Shown piece after piece: positions 1 through 11,390 of a stretch of DNA of 64,000 nt; positions within the stretch are counted from its first letter, which is position 1, and each line of letters opens with the position of its first letter. The notes beneath the pieces are model-generated. The model was not told where the DNA came from. It saw nothing but the letters and a program-made list of their open reading frames with translations, and ran no database searches. This DNA is from Neoceratodus forsteri. Lineage: Eukaryota; Chordata; Ceratodontiformes; Ceratodontidae. The stretch covers positions 172,550,501-172,614,500 of the forward strand of contig CM028131.1 in assembly GCA_016271365.2 (NCBI GenBank), written 5' to 3'. The position numbers and the translations under genes were made by a program.

Positions 1-86
1 TGTTCTGTTACCTGTTCACAATACTGTGCTCAGAGGTTGGCACTGTGGGAGCAGAGGGCCTGACCTGCTGAGTGGGTATGTGACAT
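1..86 (-). repeat. Fragment of LTR-like repeat X
   Basis: About 85 bp here is the reverse complement of 36,366-36,462. Both copies share a TGTCACA-type start followed by the same stretch around 'cactcagcaggtcaggcc'. The repeat abuts the CR1 that begins at 86 and cuts off that CR1's 3' end. A TGTCACA start fits an LTR edge, but no partner LTR is visible, so the class is a guess. Confidence 0.5.
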
Positions 87-89
87 CCA

Positions 90-2700
90 CCATCTTTTCT
101 GTGAAAAAGAACGTCCTCTCATTACATCTTAATTGGCCTCCCTCTAATCTCATGCTGTGTCCTGTTGTCCTGCTACTTTTCTTATATTGAAACATGTTAG
201 ACTCTTTCACTTTGTTAATGCCCTTAAGATGTTTGAATGTTTCTATCATATCACCCCTCTCCCTCCTTTGCTCTAGAGTATACACATTGAGCTCCATTAA
301 TCTGTCCTGATATGTTTTCTGATGCAGTCTCTGCACCATTTTGTTGCCCTTCTCTGGACTGCCTCCATTTTGATAATGTCCTTGTGCAGGTGCAGCCTCC
401 AGTACTGTACACAGTACTCCAGATGGGGCCTAATCAGTGTCTTGTAAAGAGGGATTATTACCTCCCTCTTATGACTTGTGATACCCCTACTAATATACCC
501 CACATCCCTCTAGTCTTACCTATTGCTTTAGTGGTCTGCTTGGATGATTTCAGGTCATCTGTGATGATAATGCCCACGTCCCTTTCATCCCTTGTGATTG
601 ACAGCAGCTCCATTCCCAAACTATAGCTAGCTTCAGGGTTTCTCTTCTCTATGTGAATGATCTTGCACTTCTTTGTGTTAAACCCCAGTTTTCCAGTTTT
701 TCCAGATCTCTTCTCATTCAGCCCACCCCATCTGGATCATCTACTATGTCACAGATCTTGGTGTGATCTGCAAAAAGAAAAAAACCTTACCCTCCAGTCC
801 AACTGCAATGTCACTGATGAAGCTATTGAAGAGGACTGGCCCCAGGACTGATCCCTGAGGTACCCCATTTGTGACTTGCATCTCTTCTGACTGTATACCA
901 TTTACCACCACTCTCTGTGTTCTGCCTGCCAACCAGTTTGCCACCCAGTTGACCAACGTCTGACCCACCCTGAGCCTACCCAGCTTATTAATCAATCTTC
1001 TATGTGGAACAGTATAAAAACCTTGCTGAAGTCAAGGTAGGTGACATCAACTGCGCCCCTTTGGTCCACCACTCTGGTTACCCAGTCAAAGAAATCTATG
1101 AGATCAGTTTGACAGGAACTTCCTTTTGTAAACCCATGCTGTCTTGGATCCTGTGCTCCTATGGATTCCAGGAGTTGCACTAACCTTCCCTTAAGGAGTG
1201 CATCCACAATCTTGCCCACTACTTAGGTAAGACTGACTGGCCTGTAGTTCCCTTCCTCCTCCCTGCTGCCACTATTGTGGAGCGGGACCTCTCCTGCGCT
1301 CAGAGACTCACTAAACAGTACTGATAATGGCTTTGCTAGTTTCACTCTTAGCTCCTTTAGTACCCTTGGATGTATGCCAACAGGTCCTATTGCCTTGTCC
1401 ACACTGTGCTTAGTGAGCTCTTGTAGGATCCTTTTGTGAAGGGACTTGTGCACACTTCCCTCCCCCCTGTGTCCATGGTGCTGACCTGTGGTCCCTGCCC
1501 TACCTTCTCCTCAATAAATACTGAGCAGAAGTATCTATTTAGGATAGATGCTTTTCCTTGGTCCTCCTCCACACACTGACCCTCATCCCCTTTGATCTTA
1601 GCAATACCCCCGCTGGACTTTCTCCTTTCACTAATGTATCTATAGAAAGCCTTGTTCCCTTCTTTTACTGTTCATGCTAGTGCTTCCTCGTTTTGGGCCT
1701 TTGCCTGACTTACTGCCTTCCCTGCCTCCCTTAGGGAAGTTTGGTATGCCTCCCTATCTTCATCCCAATGCGTTCCCTTATATTGCTTGAAGGCCAGTCT
1801 TTTGGCTCTGATCTGTTCTGCTACTGGTTTTGAGAACCAAAGTGGTTTCCTCTTTCTTTTGCTCTTGCTTTTCTCCCTAACACAATGCGATGTTGCTTCA
1901 AGTATTGCATCTTTAATGCTTGCCCACTTTGCCTGTACCCCCTCACCTGTATTTCTTCTTGCCAGGGCTAGCTTAACTCTGCTTGTCATCTTATCAAAGT
2001 CAGCTCCTCTGAAGTCCCATATTTTTGCCTTGGAATGGGATGATTTAGTTCTAGTGGCCAAATTTAATCATATCATGTGATGGTCACTGGCCCCCAGGTG
2101 ACCTTCTACTTGGAGATCTGTGATCCTTTCCCCGTTAGTCAGTACTAGATCCAGGATAGCCCTGTCTCTTGTGGGTTGCTGTACTAGTTGTTTGAGGCCT
2201 TCCCCCAACAGGGAATCCACTATGTGTCTAGATGTGGCATATGTTCCTGCTGGTATTGACCAGTCTGTGTCTGGCATATTGAAGTCTTCCATTATCAGAA
2301 CCTCCCCTTTAGCTGTCATGTTTTGTATATCTTCTAACAGTAATGTGTCTATGTCCTTCCCCTGGTCTGGAGGCCAGTAGACAACTCCAGTTTGTATGGC
2401 TGTCCCATTTTCTGTTTCCACGGTGACACACAGTTCTTCTAGCTCCTTATGTGTATTCTGAATTTCTGTAGCTTTTGATATTTTCATTGACATAAAGGGC
2501 CACCCACCCCCCTTTTTGCATCTCGGTGTCTTCTGAACAGTATGAAACCAGGTACTGAAGTTTCCCAAGTGTGTTTACTGGTGAACCATGTCTCGCTAAT
2601 GGCTTCTATGTCCAGTTTAGCCTCTGTCATTGTTGCCTCCAGGTCTGGGATATTGTTTCCCAGACTGTGGGCATTTGTGTACATGATATTCCATTGGCCA
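90..2700 (-). pseudogene. CR1 ORF2 remnant (endonuclease + reverse transcriptase)
   Basis: In life this protein nicks target DNA and copies CR1 RNA onto the nick. At 2,684-2,484 the translation has 'YTNAHSLGNNIPDLEA', the N-terminal 'N-RSL-NK-D-E' pattern of CR1 AP-endonucleases. At 2,568-2,068 it has 'DFNMPDTDW' and ends in 'LGASDHHMI', matching the catalytic Asp-Asn and SDH motifs. The RT follows with 'NYRPVSLT' (1,453-1,223), '[10 protein letters not shown]' (1,219-992) and '[14 protein letters not shown]' (995-744). The segment that should hold the catalytic FADD reads as 'FFFLQITPR' and is damaged. The C-terminal portion is at 503-297 ('PHLEYCVQYWRLHLHKDI'). It is split into at least seven frames, so it is a pseudogene. 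Confidence 0.88.
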
Positions 2701-3008
2701 GATTTTGGTGCGTTAGTTGTTGGGCGAGGTCCAGCATTTCCACTGCGTGTTATATGGTGAGCTGGACCTTTTTCCTTTCCTGGTGATTCAGATGAACTAC
2801 AAACATGCTGAACTCCTGTTTGATCACTAGCTGAGGGGGGAGGGGTGTTCTTCCTGTTCTATGTTTTGGGTGCTGCACCCCTCTCCCCATTTGCTAGTTT
2901 AAATATTCTGCAAAGACATCAAACTTCTGCCCCAATACACTGACTCCCTCCTTAGTCAGATGCAGTCCATAAAATTTAAAGAACTTTCACTCCCAAAACT
3001 GTTGCCAG

Positions 3009-3850
3009 TTACCTACAAATTTGTGTCCTTTTTCCTGGCACCAGCTCTTGAGCCACATGTTTAGCTCCCCTATCTCCTCTTCTCTGACCTTCCATCCATC
3101 TGCCCCCCATCTCCCAGACTGGCAGGATCTCAGAGAAGGAGATGCGGGATGAAATGGATGACAGTTTGTTTCCCAGCCTGGTCAGGTGTTCCTTGTTCTC
3201 CACAACTGACCAGCTGGTGAGATCGTTAATCCCTAGAGTATGTGTACCAGGACTTCGATATTTTATCCTGCTTCCGGCATGATTTTAGCAATGCAGCCAG
3301 TGCCTCTCCATGCTGATGTACCTGGGAGACATCTGACCATTATCCCTGGCCGGAGGTAGGTATCAACTCCCTGAATCATGGAGTCTCCTATGATCAGAAG
3401 TGTTTCGGATTTCCTTTTTGCTTTTTTTGTTTTGATCCCTGTTTTGGGCGAGTTTTGTAGCACTAGCTCCTGTTCTGCAGTGTCCTGCTATGCAGTGCCC
3501 TCTGCCCCTTTGTTTGATTTCAGGGATAGCGACAGATACCTGTTTCCAGCTTTTATATGGTTTGTGGAGGTGATACATTGGTGAGCACTGAGTGATGGGG
3601 CACCCGATTTATCCCTCCTAACCACCTGCCAACCTCCTGGATCAACTGCCCTCTGCGGTCGAGGAGATTCAGTTGGATGTTGGGGAAATGGTGGGTGGTT
3701 CTTGTAATATGTTTCCTGCTGAATATGCGATTTGAGGCATGCAATCTCTGCCCATGCTGCCTGGAGCTGAGCCCTTAGATCTCCGATAGTCCACATGTAG
3801 GACAGCGTACTAAATCTTGTATAACTTCCCTTTTGAAAAGTGTTCCACAA
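3009..3850 (-). pseudogene. CR1 ORF1 remnant with SGNH/GDSL esterase domain
   Basis: CR1 ORF1 proteins typically carry a zinc-finger or coiled-coil N-terminus and an SGNH-type esterase. Here the piece at 3,463-3,263 contains 'LLIIGDSMIQGVDTYL' (GDS nucleophile block, codons at about 3,380-3,388) followed by 'RCLPGTSAW'. Piece 3,850-3,488 upstream contains 'TIGDLRAQLQAAWAEIACLKSHIQQE', a coiled-coil-like stretch before the esterase. Piece 3,203-3,009 has 'SSRISFSEILPVW', the strand after the expected GTND block. The frames are separated by stops. The homologous ORF1 at 31,895-32,820 is clearer and supports the call. Confidence 0.75.
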
Positions 3851-3890
3851 ATCCTGCAGTTAATAATAGCCATTCCAGTTGAGTTGCTGA

Positions 3891-4245
3891 GTTTATAACC
3901 TGGTCCAAGTAACTAGAAGGAAAATGAAAGCAACTTTTTTTTTTGTATATATTTTTTTGTTTGTTTGTTTTTGTATAACTTTTTATAACAAGTTACATTA
4001 ATTGTGCCCCTGTAAATGAGGTCACTGTGTGGATACCCCTCTGATCCTCCCCGTCCTGCTTTGCTACAGGAAATGTAATGACTGGCCTGCTCTATAACAG
4101 GAAGTGTGGCATGGTGTGGTTGGGAATGGGGGTGGGTGGTTCGGCCCTTCCCATGCTGAAAAAGAAGAACCATGGACAAAAGAAGGAGGTAAGAGCAGAA
4201 ACAATCAACGAACAACAAATGCAATAGCCCTGAACGTTTAGCCTA
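3891..4245. other. T-rich stretch and unassigned sequence upstream of CR1 copy 1
   Basis: This lies at the 5' side of the minus-strand CR1 and probably includes its 5' untranslated region. It has a poly-T and (GTTT)n run at 3,936-3,974, also seen at 33,400-33,425 beside CR1 copy 2. No gene is visible. Confidence 0.4.
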
Positions 4246-4370
4246 ATGATAGATAAAACTGTAAAACCTATAAGCACCACCTGTAACAATTTCACAGAAA
4301 ATATGCCCTGCAAAAAACACTTTGCTACAGAGAAAAATAAAGCAGTAACAGAAGATTTACCTTGCAGAAA
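4246..4370. repeat. Degenerate ~93-bp tandem array, part 1
   Basis: Units are built on 'cctgtaagcaccacctgtaa', then an 'acagaagatat..cctgcaaaa' segment, then 'gctacagagaaaaataaagc'. The array is interrupted at 4,370 by an L2 3' end and resumes at 5,017. Confidence 0.65.
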
Positions 4371-5016
4371 GCTTCAGAAATCATTGAAATTAAGGACCCC
4401 GTTAGTCTTGCTGTGTTCAAGACCTTGTATGCAGAAACTGTCACAGAAGTATGCAACTGCTTCCATCGACCCTAGCTTGCTTGTGTCTGCCTCCAACCAA
4501 GCTCCCGTTGCCTTTCTAATCTTCATTTTTGCTCACATCGATCCCTAATTACTTATGAACCCTGAGTCCTTAGTCCTCCCTTCTATACTTGTGCATTCGT
4601 ACATGTCCCCAGCCTGTGAACCTTCTTCTCCTGGTAGTATAGCTTCCCTGTACCAGCCCTACCCTTGTCTGCCTTACTTCCCCTACCCCTTGATTTCCAT
4701 CGTTACGAATGAGGTTTTGTTAATTTGATAATGAGTCTTCTTTTTATGCAGCACCCTTCATACCTACCCTCTTTTTTCCCTGAATATGTTATAATTTATA
4801 TAGGAATATTAGACCATGTATATGTATGCTAAACCATTACCTATTATTGTTTACTCTGCTATATCCTTATTTATACCTACATTGATTGTCTTCTTGCCTA
4901 TACATAAATGTATTGCTACTTGACCTTGTGTGATGCAGGTCCACCTTGTAAATAAGCTTGCTTAATGGTCTCTGCCTGGATAAATAAAGATTTGATTGAT
5001 TGATTGATTGATTGAT
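4371..5016 (+). mobile_element. L2-like LINE 3' end with AGAAA target-site duplication
   Basis: A 5'-truncated L2-type insertion. Its start encodes 'LQKSLKL', and a nearby frame encodes 'SLAVFKTLYAETVTEVCNCF', matching the C-terminus of the L2 protein at 54,520-54,625 ('QKNLKLSCPVSLNIFKSLY'). The 3' UTR ends in 'gcctggataaataaag' plus (TTGA)n at 4,990-5,016, like the tail at 55,021-55,058. AGAAA at 4,366-4,370 and 5,017-5,021 flanks it. Removing the insert joins two halves of a tandem-array unit, which confirms the boundaries. Confidence 0.85.
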
Positions 5017-5240
5017 AGAAAACAATTTGAATCAGAGAAGATTGCAGCAGTAATCTGTAAGCACAAAACAGTAACAAACCTGTAAGCACAACCTGTAATA
5101 ATGCAGCAGAAAGTATACCCTGCAACAGCAATTTGAATCAGAGAACAATAAAGCAAAATGTAAGCAAAAAACAGTAACAAAACCCGTGAGCACAAAAGAA
5201 ATAAATAACACACAGTAAATATGTCTAGCAAAAAGAAGCC
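5017..5240. repeat. Degenerate ~93-bp tandem array, part 2
   Basis: Continuation of the array after the L2 insertion. 'cctgtaagcac' at about 5,089 and its variant 'cccgtgagcac' at about 5,182 give a period near 93 bp. Other conserved blocks are 'caatttgaatcagagaa' and 'acagtaacaaa'. Confidence 0.65.
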
Positions 5241-5544
5241 TTAATCTTTTTCCTTGCTCTGTCCTTACAAGCAAACCTAGAATAAAATAGCTCAGGTGAC
5301 GCTAGGTGCCTTTGCCAGCTAACCTAGTCTTCCACCTCAAAAACACCAACTAACTTGACTTTTTAACTCTTCCCTCTGTTGGAAGTTACTAAGACTTTGT
5401 CAGCTCCACCCCCGTTACACTTCTAATCCCTGGAAGAGCTGTGGGAGGAAAGCAATTAGCTCCTTCAATGTGAGAAGGAGACTGCAACACCTTTGAAACC
5501 AAAACAAAAACCTTTCAGCAAAAAATAAAATAAAATAGTAGCAA
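5241..5544. other. Unassigned spacer inside the ~93-bp array
   Basis: No gene or recognised repeat. It separates parts 2 and 3 of the array. Confidence 0.3.
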
Positions 5545-5800
5545 ACAGTAATTTTGCTTAGCCTAATGATAAATAAAAAAGTCACAAAACCTGTAAGCAC
5601 CACCTGTAACAATTTCACAGAAGATATATCCTGCAAAAATACTTTGCTACAGAGAAAAATAAAGCAGTAAAAAAATAGCAAAACCTATAAGCACAACCTG
5701 CAGAACACTTTAACAGAAGATATACCATGCAAAAAATAATCTGAATCAGAGAAGATTACAGCAGTAATCTCTAAGTACAAAATAGTAACACACCTACCTG
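5545..5800. repeat. Degenerate ~93-bp tandem array, part 3
   Basis: Two to three further units. 'cctgtaagcac' at about 5,590 and 'cctataagcac' at about 5,684 are again about 94 bp apart. The unit at 5,545-5,680 resembles 4,240-4,355 along its whole length, including 'gcttagcctaatgataaata'. Confidence 0.65.
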
Positions 5801-6090
5801 AAGTCACAGAGCAATGACTGTGATATCACAGTTACTTCCATGACAACAAATTATGATGTCACAACAGAAAATTATGACTTGAAGTAGGGAGTAAGCTATA
5901 GAGACAGATGGACTCTGAAGAAACTCTAAGCAATAACGATCATATATTCATGCAAATTTCCTTAGTAATAAATAATGGGGAGGAGAAATATATAAACTAT
6001 AAATGGAATGCAGGCAGAATTGTACATAATTATTATGCTTTTTTAAGTTTTCTTTGAAGCATCAGTAGCTCCTTAATATTACTATGTGCA
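5801..6090. other. No feature recognised
   Basis: AT-rich sequence without a recognisable gene or repeat. Confidence 0.3.
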
Positions 6091-6476
6091 AGTGTACATG
6101 GTGAACCACTAGGTGCTGCTGAGTAAATTAGAGAGAGTGGGACTAGGAGTTAAAGCATTTAAGTGGTTTATGTCTTATTTTGAAAACCACAAACAGTGTA
6201 CTATGGTAAAAAGGAAAACATCTCAAGAGCTAGCAATTTCAATAGGTGTACCCCAGTGTTCAGTTCTTGTACCACCAAGAGAAGCAACAATTCCCAGATG
6301 ATGGAGCAGCAGGAAGGTGAGTCAAGGGGAGTAAGCCCCAGGGCAGGTGCCAGAAGACAAGACAGGGACAAGGCAGAGGATGGGGGGGAGGTGTAAATCA
6401 GGATGGTAAGAGGCAAAGTGTAAAGGAGACAGGTTACAGAAATGGTAATAAGAGAAGGGGGACCAGGGGGAACATC
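6091..6476 (+). repeat. 386-bp tandem duplication, left copy (contains LINE RT scrap)
   Basis: Starts at 'agtgtacatggtgaacc', and the same text restarts at 6,477. Bases 6,113-6,290 encode 'LLSKLERVGLGVKAFKWFMSYFENHKQ' followed by a 'GVPQCSVLVP' block. This is the RT region just after the catalytic LDFSKAFD segment of L2/Rex-like LINEs, with PQG changed to PQC. The rest is purine-rich. It is a pseudogene fragment. Confidence 0.75.
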
Positions 6477-6880
6477 AGTGTACATGGTGAACCACTAGGT
6501 TCTGCTGAGTAAATTAGAGAGAGTGGGACTAGGAGTTAAAGCATTTAAGTGGTTTATGTCTTATTTTGAAAATCACAAACAGTGTACTATGGTAAAAAGG
6601 AAAACATCTCAAGAGCTAGCAATTTCAATAGGTGTACCCCAGTGTACAGTTCTTGTACCACCAAGAGAGGAAACAATTGTCCTCCCCCCCCAGATGATGG
6701 AGCAGCAGTGAAGGTGAGCCCAAGGGGAGTAAGCTCCCCCAGGGCAGGGGTGCCAGAAGACAAGACAGGGACAAGGCAGAGGACAAGGTGGAGATGTAAA
6801 TCAGGAAGGTAAGAGGCAAAGTGTAAAGGAGACAGGTTACAGAGATGGTAATAACAGAAGGGGGCCAGGGGGAACATCAG
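6477..6880 (+). repeat. 386-bp tandem duplication, right copy
   Basis: Near copy of 6,091-6,476 with scattered substitutions and small insertions, such as a run of C at 6,684-6,691. The same RT scrap is at 6,523-6,665. Both copies end in 'agggggaacatcag'. Confidence 0.75.
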
Positions 6881-8928
6881 GGAACAGCACAGGCAGGAGT
6901 GGAGGAAGCAGGGAAGCAGGCAGTGAGAGAGTAAGGTAAGTAATGGCAAGCCATGTATGCCAGTGTAAGGAGTCTAGTAAATAACATTCTGGATATTGAG
7001 GCCATCATAGCAGAGGCTTGCCTGGATGTGGTGGCCATAACAGGGTCGTGATGCACTCACAGAAATGACTGGGAGATGGCCATACTGGGCTACTTTCTGT
7101 TCAGGAGAAACAGGGATGGGAGGAGGGGTTTACTATATGTGAGGTAGGGAATCAAGGCCATGGAAGTACAGGACACCAAGCAGAAAAAGAAGGGATGGAG
7201 GTGCTGTGGGTCATCCAGGAGACAGGTACTGGGGGCTGCTATCCATACCGGGGTGCTATACGGACCTCCAGCAGAAAGAGGGGAGTTTGATAAGGCACAT
7301 GGGGATTTGGGGATCTCAGTCTGACAGATGCAGATTGGAGGCTTCCAAATGTAGCTTTGGCAAGGAACATGGCAATCCTTGACTCTCTACAAGGGCCTTT
7401 TCACAGGCTGCTAGTTAAGGAACACACTAGAGATGGGTCAGTGCTGGACCTGGCAACTACAAACTGAAATAGCTTTGCAGATGTCACAGTGGACAGTCCC
7501 CTAGGTACCAGAAATCACTGTACATTGTGGTTTAAATTTAAGATGGGAACAGAGGCAAACCACACAAGGACAAGAGTTCTGGACTTTAGATGGGTATATT
7601 TTAAAGAATTGGGAGAGTGACTTGTAGCTCTGAAAGTGGATAACGCTATGGGACAAGATGGGACACACCCAAGGGTACTATAGGAACTCAGGAGGTGCAA
7701 GCTGCCCCACTGATAGCCTTATTCAACAGCTCACTGGAAACAGGCATTGGTCCAGAGGACTGAAGGAGGGCACACATCATCTAGCTCCATAAGAGCAATG
7801 GCAGGATGGAGGCTAGCAACTATAGGCCCATTATTCTTACATTGGTGGTGGTGGAATTAATGGAAATCCTCTTAAAGGAAAGCTTGGTAGAGTATCTTGA
7901 ATCCAGTGAGCTACAAGACCACAGTGAGCATGGATTCACGGTGCAAGGGGTGGGGGAGGTCATGCCAGATGAATCTGATTGACTTCTTCGACTGGGTGTC
8001 AGGGAAATAGATCAGGGGAAGGCAGTGGATATGGCCTAGCTGGACTTTAGCAAGGTCCTTGACACTGCTCTGCATAGGAGACTGATAAGGAAATTGGGCA
8101 GCCTATGGGTGGGATCCAATTGGAGAATTGGTTAAGGAACTGGTTAATGCATAGTTGACAGAGGGTTCTGGTTAATGGCACTCACTCTAACGAGGGGATA
8201 GTAACCAGCAGGGTATGGCAGGGCTCAGTACTGGGACTGGTCCTCTTCAATGTCTTCATAAGTGGCATTGCAGAAGAACTGGAAGGAAAGGTATGCCTTT
8301 TTGCATATGACACCAAAATCTGTAACAGGGTGGACACTCAGAAGGGGGGTGGAGAGTGTGCATACGGATATTGGGAAACTTGAGCAGTGGTCAAGAGCAT
8401 GGCAGTTGGGGTTCAATGTAAAAAAGTATAAAATCATGCACCTAGGGCATCGGAATCCAGGAGCTAAGTAGAGGATGGGGTGGGGGTACTGACAGTCATT
8501 TAGCTGGAAAAGGACCTTGGAGTTATCATCTATGATGACCCCAATGTGGCATTACAGTGTGACAAATCAGTGGGTAGGGCCAGTGGAATGCTGGGATGCA
8601 TAGACAGAAGTATGTCCAGCAGGAGGAGGCATATCGTGTTGCCACTGTATCACTCACTTGTGTGACCCCACCTGGAGTACTGTGTCAAGTTCTGGAAGCT
8701 GCACCTAAGAAAAGATAGAGCTAGGGTAAAGACAGTCCAGAGGTGGGCAATTAAAATGTTGCAGGGGTTGTATCAAAAGCCCTTCAAGGAGAGACTCAGG
8801 GATCTCAACATGTACACCTTGGAAGGGAGGAGAATGAGAGGGGACATGATAGAGACCTGCAAGTATCTCATAAGGGTGACCAGGGTGCAGAGGGGAGCCT
8901 CCGGGTGACCAGAGGGGCCTCACGTATG
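6880..8928 (+). mobile_element. CR1 LINE copy, 5' and middle part (interrupted)
   Basis: Plus-strand CR1, heavily mutated. The endonuclease starts near 6,955 ('tattgaggccatcatagcagaggc'-type text), RT palm text is at 7,900-8,320, and the C-terminal region runs to 8,925 ('LNMYTLE' equivalent near 8,805). Short frames at 8,262-8,471 match the post-FADD region ('WQLGFNVKKYKIMHLGHRNPGAK'). The FADD block itself reads 'FAYDTK' near 8,300. The element continues at 9,715-9,786 and 11,738-11,996, with two insertions between. Confidence 0.8.
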
Positions 8929-9714
8929 GTTTTCGACACCCCTTTTTACCGCACTAAGCAAGCTCAGAAATTGATCACCTATAAAGGCACTAAACTAAAC
9001 AACTAACTGCCCCCAGTATCCAAGCCTATAGGTCCATACACACCTTCTACTCCTACCTCAAAGTTCACATACTCAGTTCTTCCATCTGCAGGTGCCCCAG
9101 GCGGCCCTCCAACTAAACCTGGCTGCTCTCCACCTTGCTTATCTCTAGTTATCCTTGCTTTACAGTAGTCTTGTCCCTGTTACCCCCTCCTCTCTCCTCC
9201 CCCACACTCATCCCTCTTACCCTTTGCTCCCCCCCAACTTAGTTTTCACTCCCACCACCCACTCCTAGCCTAGGTTTCTTCATATTTCAATCATGGACCC
9301 AATTACAACCAAGTACAAAAGACTTGGACTTTCCCCACCTCTAGCACTTAGGTTACTGACCCCTCTATACCCCTTCCCTTCTCTTTCCTGCTCTCCATAT
9401 GTTACTCACATAAATGTTTGGGCTGCTCTATGTGTTTATCTCTTTTTTACTTTATTGTAATCGATTGTCTCCTGTTTTTCAGTTTTTGAAAATTGCTGTA
9501 ACTGTTAGACAACTGTTAGTCTTTCACATTGTTCTATATATTTAAACCACTTGTTTGGATTGTTTCCCCTGTATAGATCTTGTTTCTGTTAGACTCTGTT
9601 TTGTATTGCCATACCTTCTTGGTATCTCTTACAATGGATGTTTCTGAAAATGGGCATTTTTGCTCACAAATCTTCCAGTATACGAATAAAGATTGATTGA
9701 TTGATTGATTGAAA
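8929..9714 (+). mobile_element. L2-like LINE 3' UTR inserted in CR1
   Basis: A C-rich 3' UTR-like stretch ends in 'cgaataaagattgattgatt' (tail at about 9,687-9,714), the same (GATT)n tail as 4,990-5,016 and 55,047-55,058. CR1 text flanks both sides. The left boundary is approximate and I could not fix a target-site duplication. Confidence 0.65.
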
Positions 9715-9786
9715 TGAGAACTAGCCCCATGATCAGAGGGCATGAGATGAAGCTTTGGGGGGAAGTTTCAGAGGAATGTGAGGAAG
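9715..9786 (+). mobile_element. CR1 LINE copy, short middle segment
   Basis: Continuation of the CR1 from 6,880-8,928: 'gaactagccccatgatcag' corresponds to the 'aggccacaacagacg' region of other copies. It ends in 'gtgaggaag', which joins directly to 'tacttcttcactg' at 11,744 once the intervening insert is removed. Confidence 0.75.
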
Positions 9787-10852
9787 GGCACTAGGTTAGA
9801 ATCACGCATGTCACAACAGCACGGTCCATAAGAGCACCGTAAAAATGCTGCTCAATGCCAGCCCGGTTGCGCTTAGGGTTGAGGCACTGGACGTAACACT
9901 TCACTCCATGCTGGAGACCTGTATTCAGGAGCAAGTGTGGGTCACCGAGGGTTGGCTGGGGAAGAGGGAGGGAGCTGGATTGAGCATCTGAAGGACTGCT
10001 CTCCTCTTCCAGGTGGGTGAGTTGCTGCTCCCTGCCGAATGGCTGCCCCCAGGTGGAGGCCTGAGGGGTAGTGCGGGACAGAGGAGCGACAAGGGAAGGC
10101 GTTGTGGGTGGCAGCATGCGCATTCTTCCATATACCCCCATGTATACCTGCAGCTAGAGAGGGAGAAAAAGTGGAAAACTGCAGCTGGCATACTCCGTGA
10201 TGGGCCCAGATGCGCCCTGCACTAGCCTCCCTGACTCTGAATTGTGCTTTGGGGCTGGCACCTCTCTCTGGCCCTGCCATCAGGAGTAATCCATGGAGGA
10301 AATACAGGGGCAAGGCTGAGTCTGGGGGTTCTGGGTCAGGGAAAAGCCCTCAGAGAAGGACTGGAGCCATCTTCCAGCTCCAGCAGGCGGAGTGGAGATA
10401 AACTGTAAATTAAAAAAAAACACACCATCTACTACAGCAGCCGCCCAAAGCGCCCGACTGCAAGAGCAGTGGAAATGGTAGCGTCCCCATCAGACACGGA
10501 CTGCTACCATACAATAACACACAATTTCTGTTTTTGTGGGGGTTCTGCCCCCTCGCACTTATTTGGGGCTTTGTTTCTGAACCCCCAACTATATATATAT
10601 TATTTTTAGGGGAGGCAACTCAGGGAAGGGGTGAAACCTCAGGGGGCCTTGAGGAGGGGAAGGGAGGTACAGATCTCTGTTTTTGTGGGGGGCTCTGCTC
10701 CTCGCACCCACTATTATGGGGGGGCATTGTGGAGGGGAAGGGGAACGGCATGAGGGGGCACACACAATAACCTCTCCACAGGTTGGGAGAGGGGAGAAAC
10801 AAACAAATAAAAAAAAACACACAGTGGCAGCATAAAAAAAACAAAGGCTGCG

Positions 10853-10945
10853 TACCTCCCAGGATTGGGAATCAAACCCTAGTCTACCAGCATTCTTCCA
10901 CCCTCTACTGCCCGTGGCACTACCCTCTGCACCATGGGAACTTCT
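10853..10945 (-). repeat. tRNA-derived SINE head (A and B boxes)
   Basis: Read on the minus strand there is an A-box-like 'tggtgcagagg' (10,924-10,934) and a B box 'ggtttgattcc' (10,868-10,878), followed by 'caatcctgggagg'. That order and the good B box fit a tRNA-derived SINE promoter for RNA polymerase III. The spacing is longer than in a true tRNA and no cloverleaf acceptor pairing is evident, so it is not called as a tRNA gene. Confidence 0.5.
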
Positions 10946-11390
10946 CAGTATAGCCCCTCCTAGCAGAGGCTTTATCCCTTTCTCCCCCCTCCACCTCCTT
11001 GACTGCAATACAGCCACAGGGATAGCACTAACCTGACCTGCAGCATTCTATTCCTATCGCTGTATTGCACACTGCTATTCTGACTGCGTGGCTTACAACC
11101 ACACAATTCAGGATTCGCTATTGTAACCGGTTACTGTGAGGAAGTACTACTTCAGCACTGGTTCACAGGTGCAGTGGTAGTACTACTGTACCACTTGTGA
11201 CATGGAAAACCTAGGCTTGGCAATGAGCCTGCGTTGTTGGAGGGCTCGCCAAGTGAGGTGGGTTGAGTGTTCCAAGGGAGGACTGTCCACCTTATGGAAG
11301 GGAGGGTTTGGCACCTGGCACACTACCATCACCTGGGTGACCACAAGTGGCAGTGCAGCCAGAGCCCAAGGCTCAGGGAGGGTGGATATT

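Larger units (their letters stand above)
86..3890 (-). mobile_element. CR1 LINE, nearly full length, copy 1
   Basis: This is a minus-strand non-LTR retrotransposon of the CR1 clade. Read from high to low coordinates it holds ORF1 remnants with an esterase motif (about 3,850-3,009), an AP-endonuclease region (2,684-2,068), the reverse transcriptase (2,061-744) and the conserved C-terminal segment (503-200). The extreme 3' end is missing: the CR1 text stops near 86, just after the part that in other copies reads 'ggtggatg', where repeat X begins. Many frameshifts and stops show it is dead. The same family occurs at 28,837-33,190 in the same orientation. Confidence 0.9.

Noticed and set aside
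10853..10945. Possible minus-strand tRNA gene
   Set aside because: Box spacing is too long and no acceptor stem is visible; a SINE is more likely.
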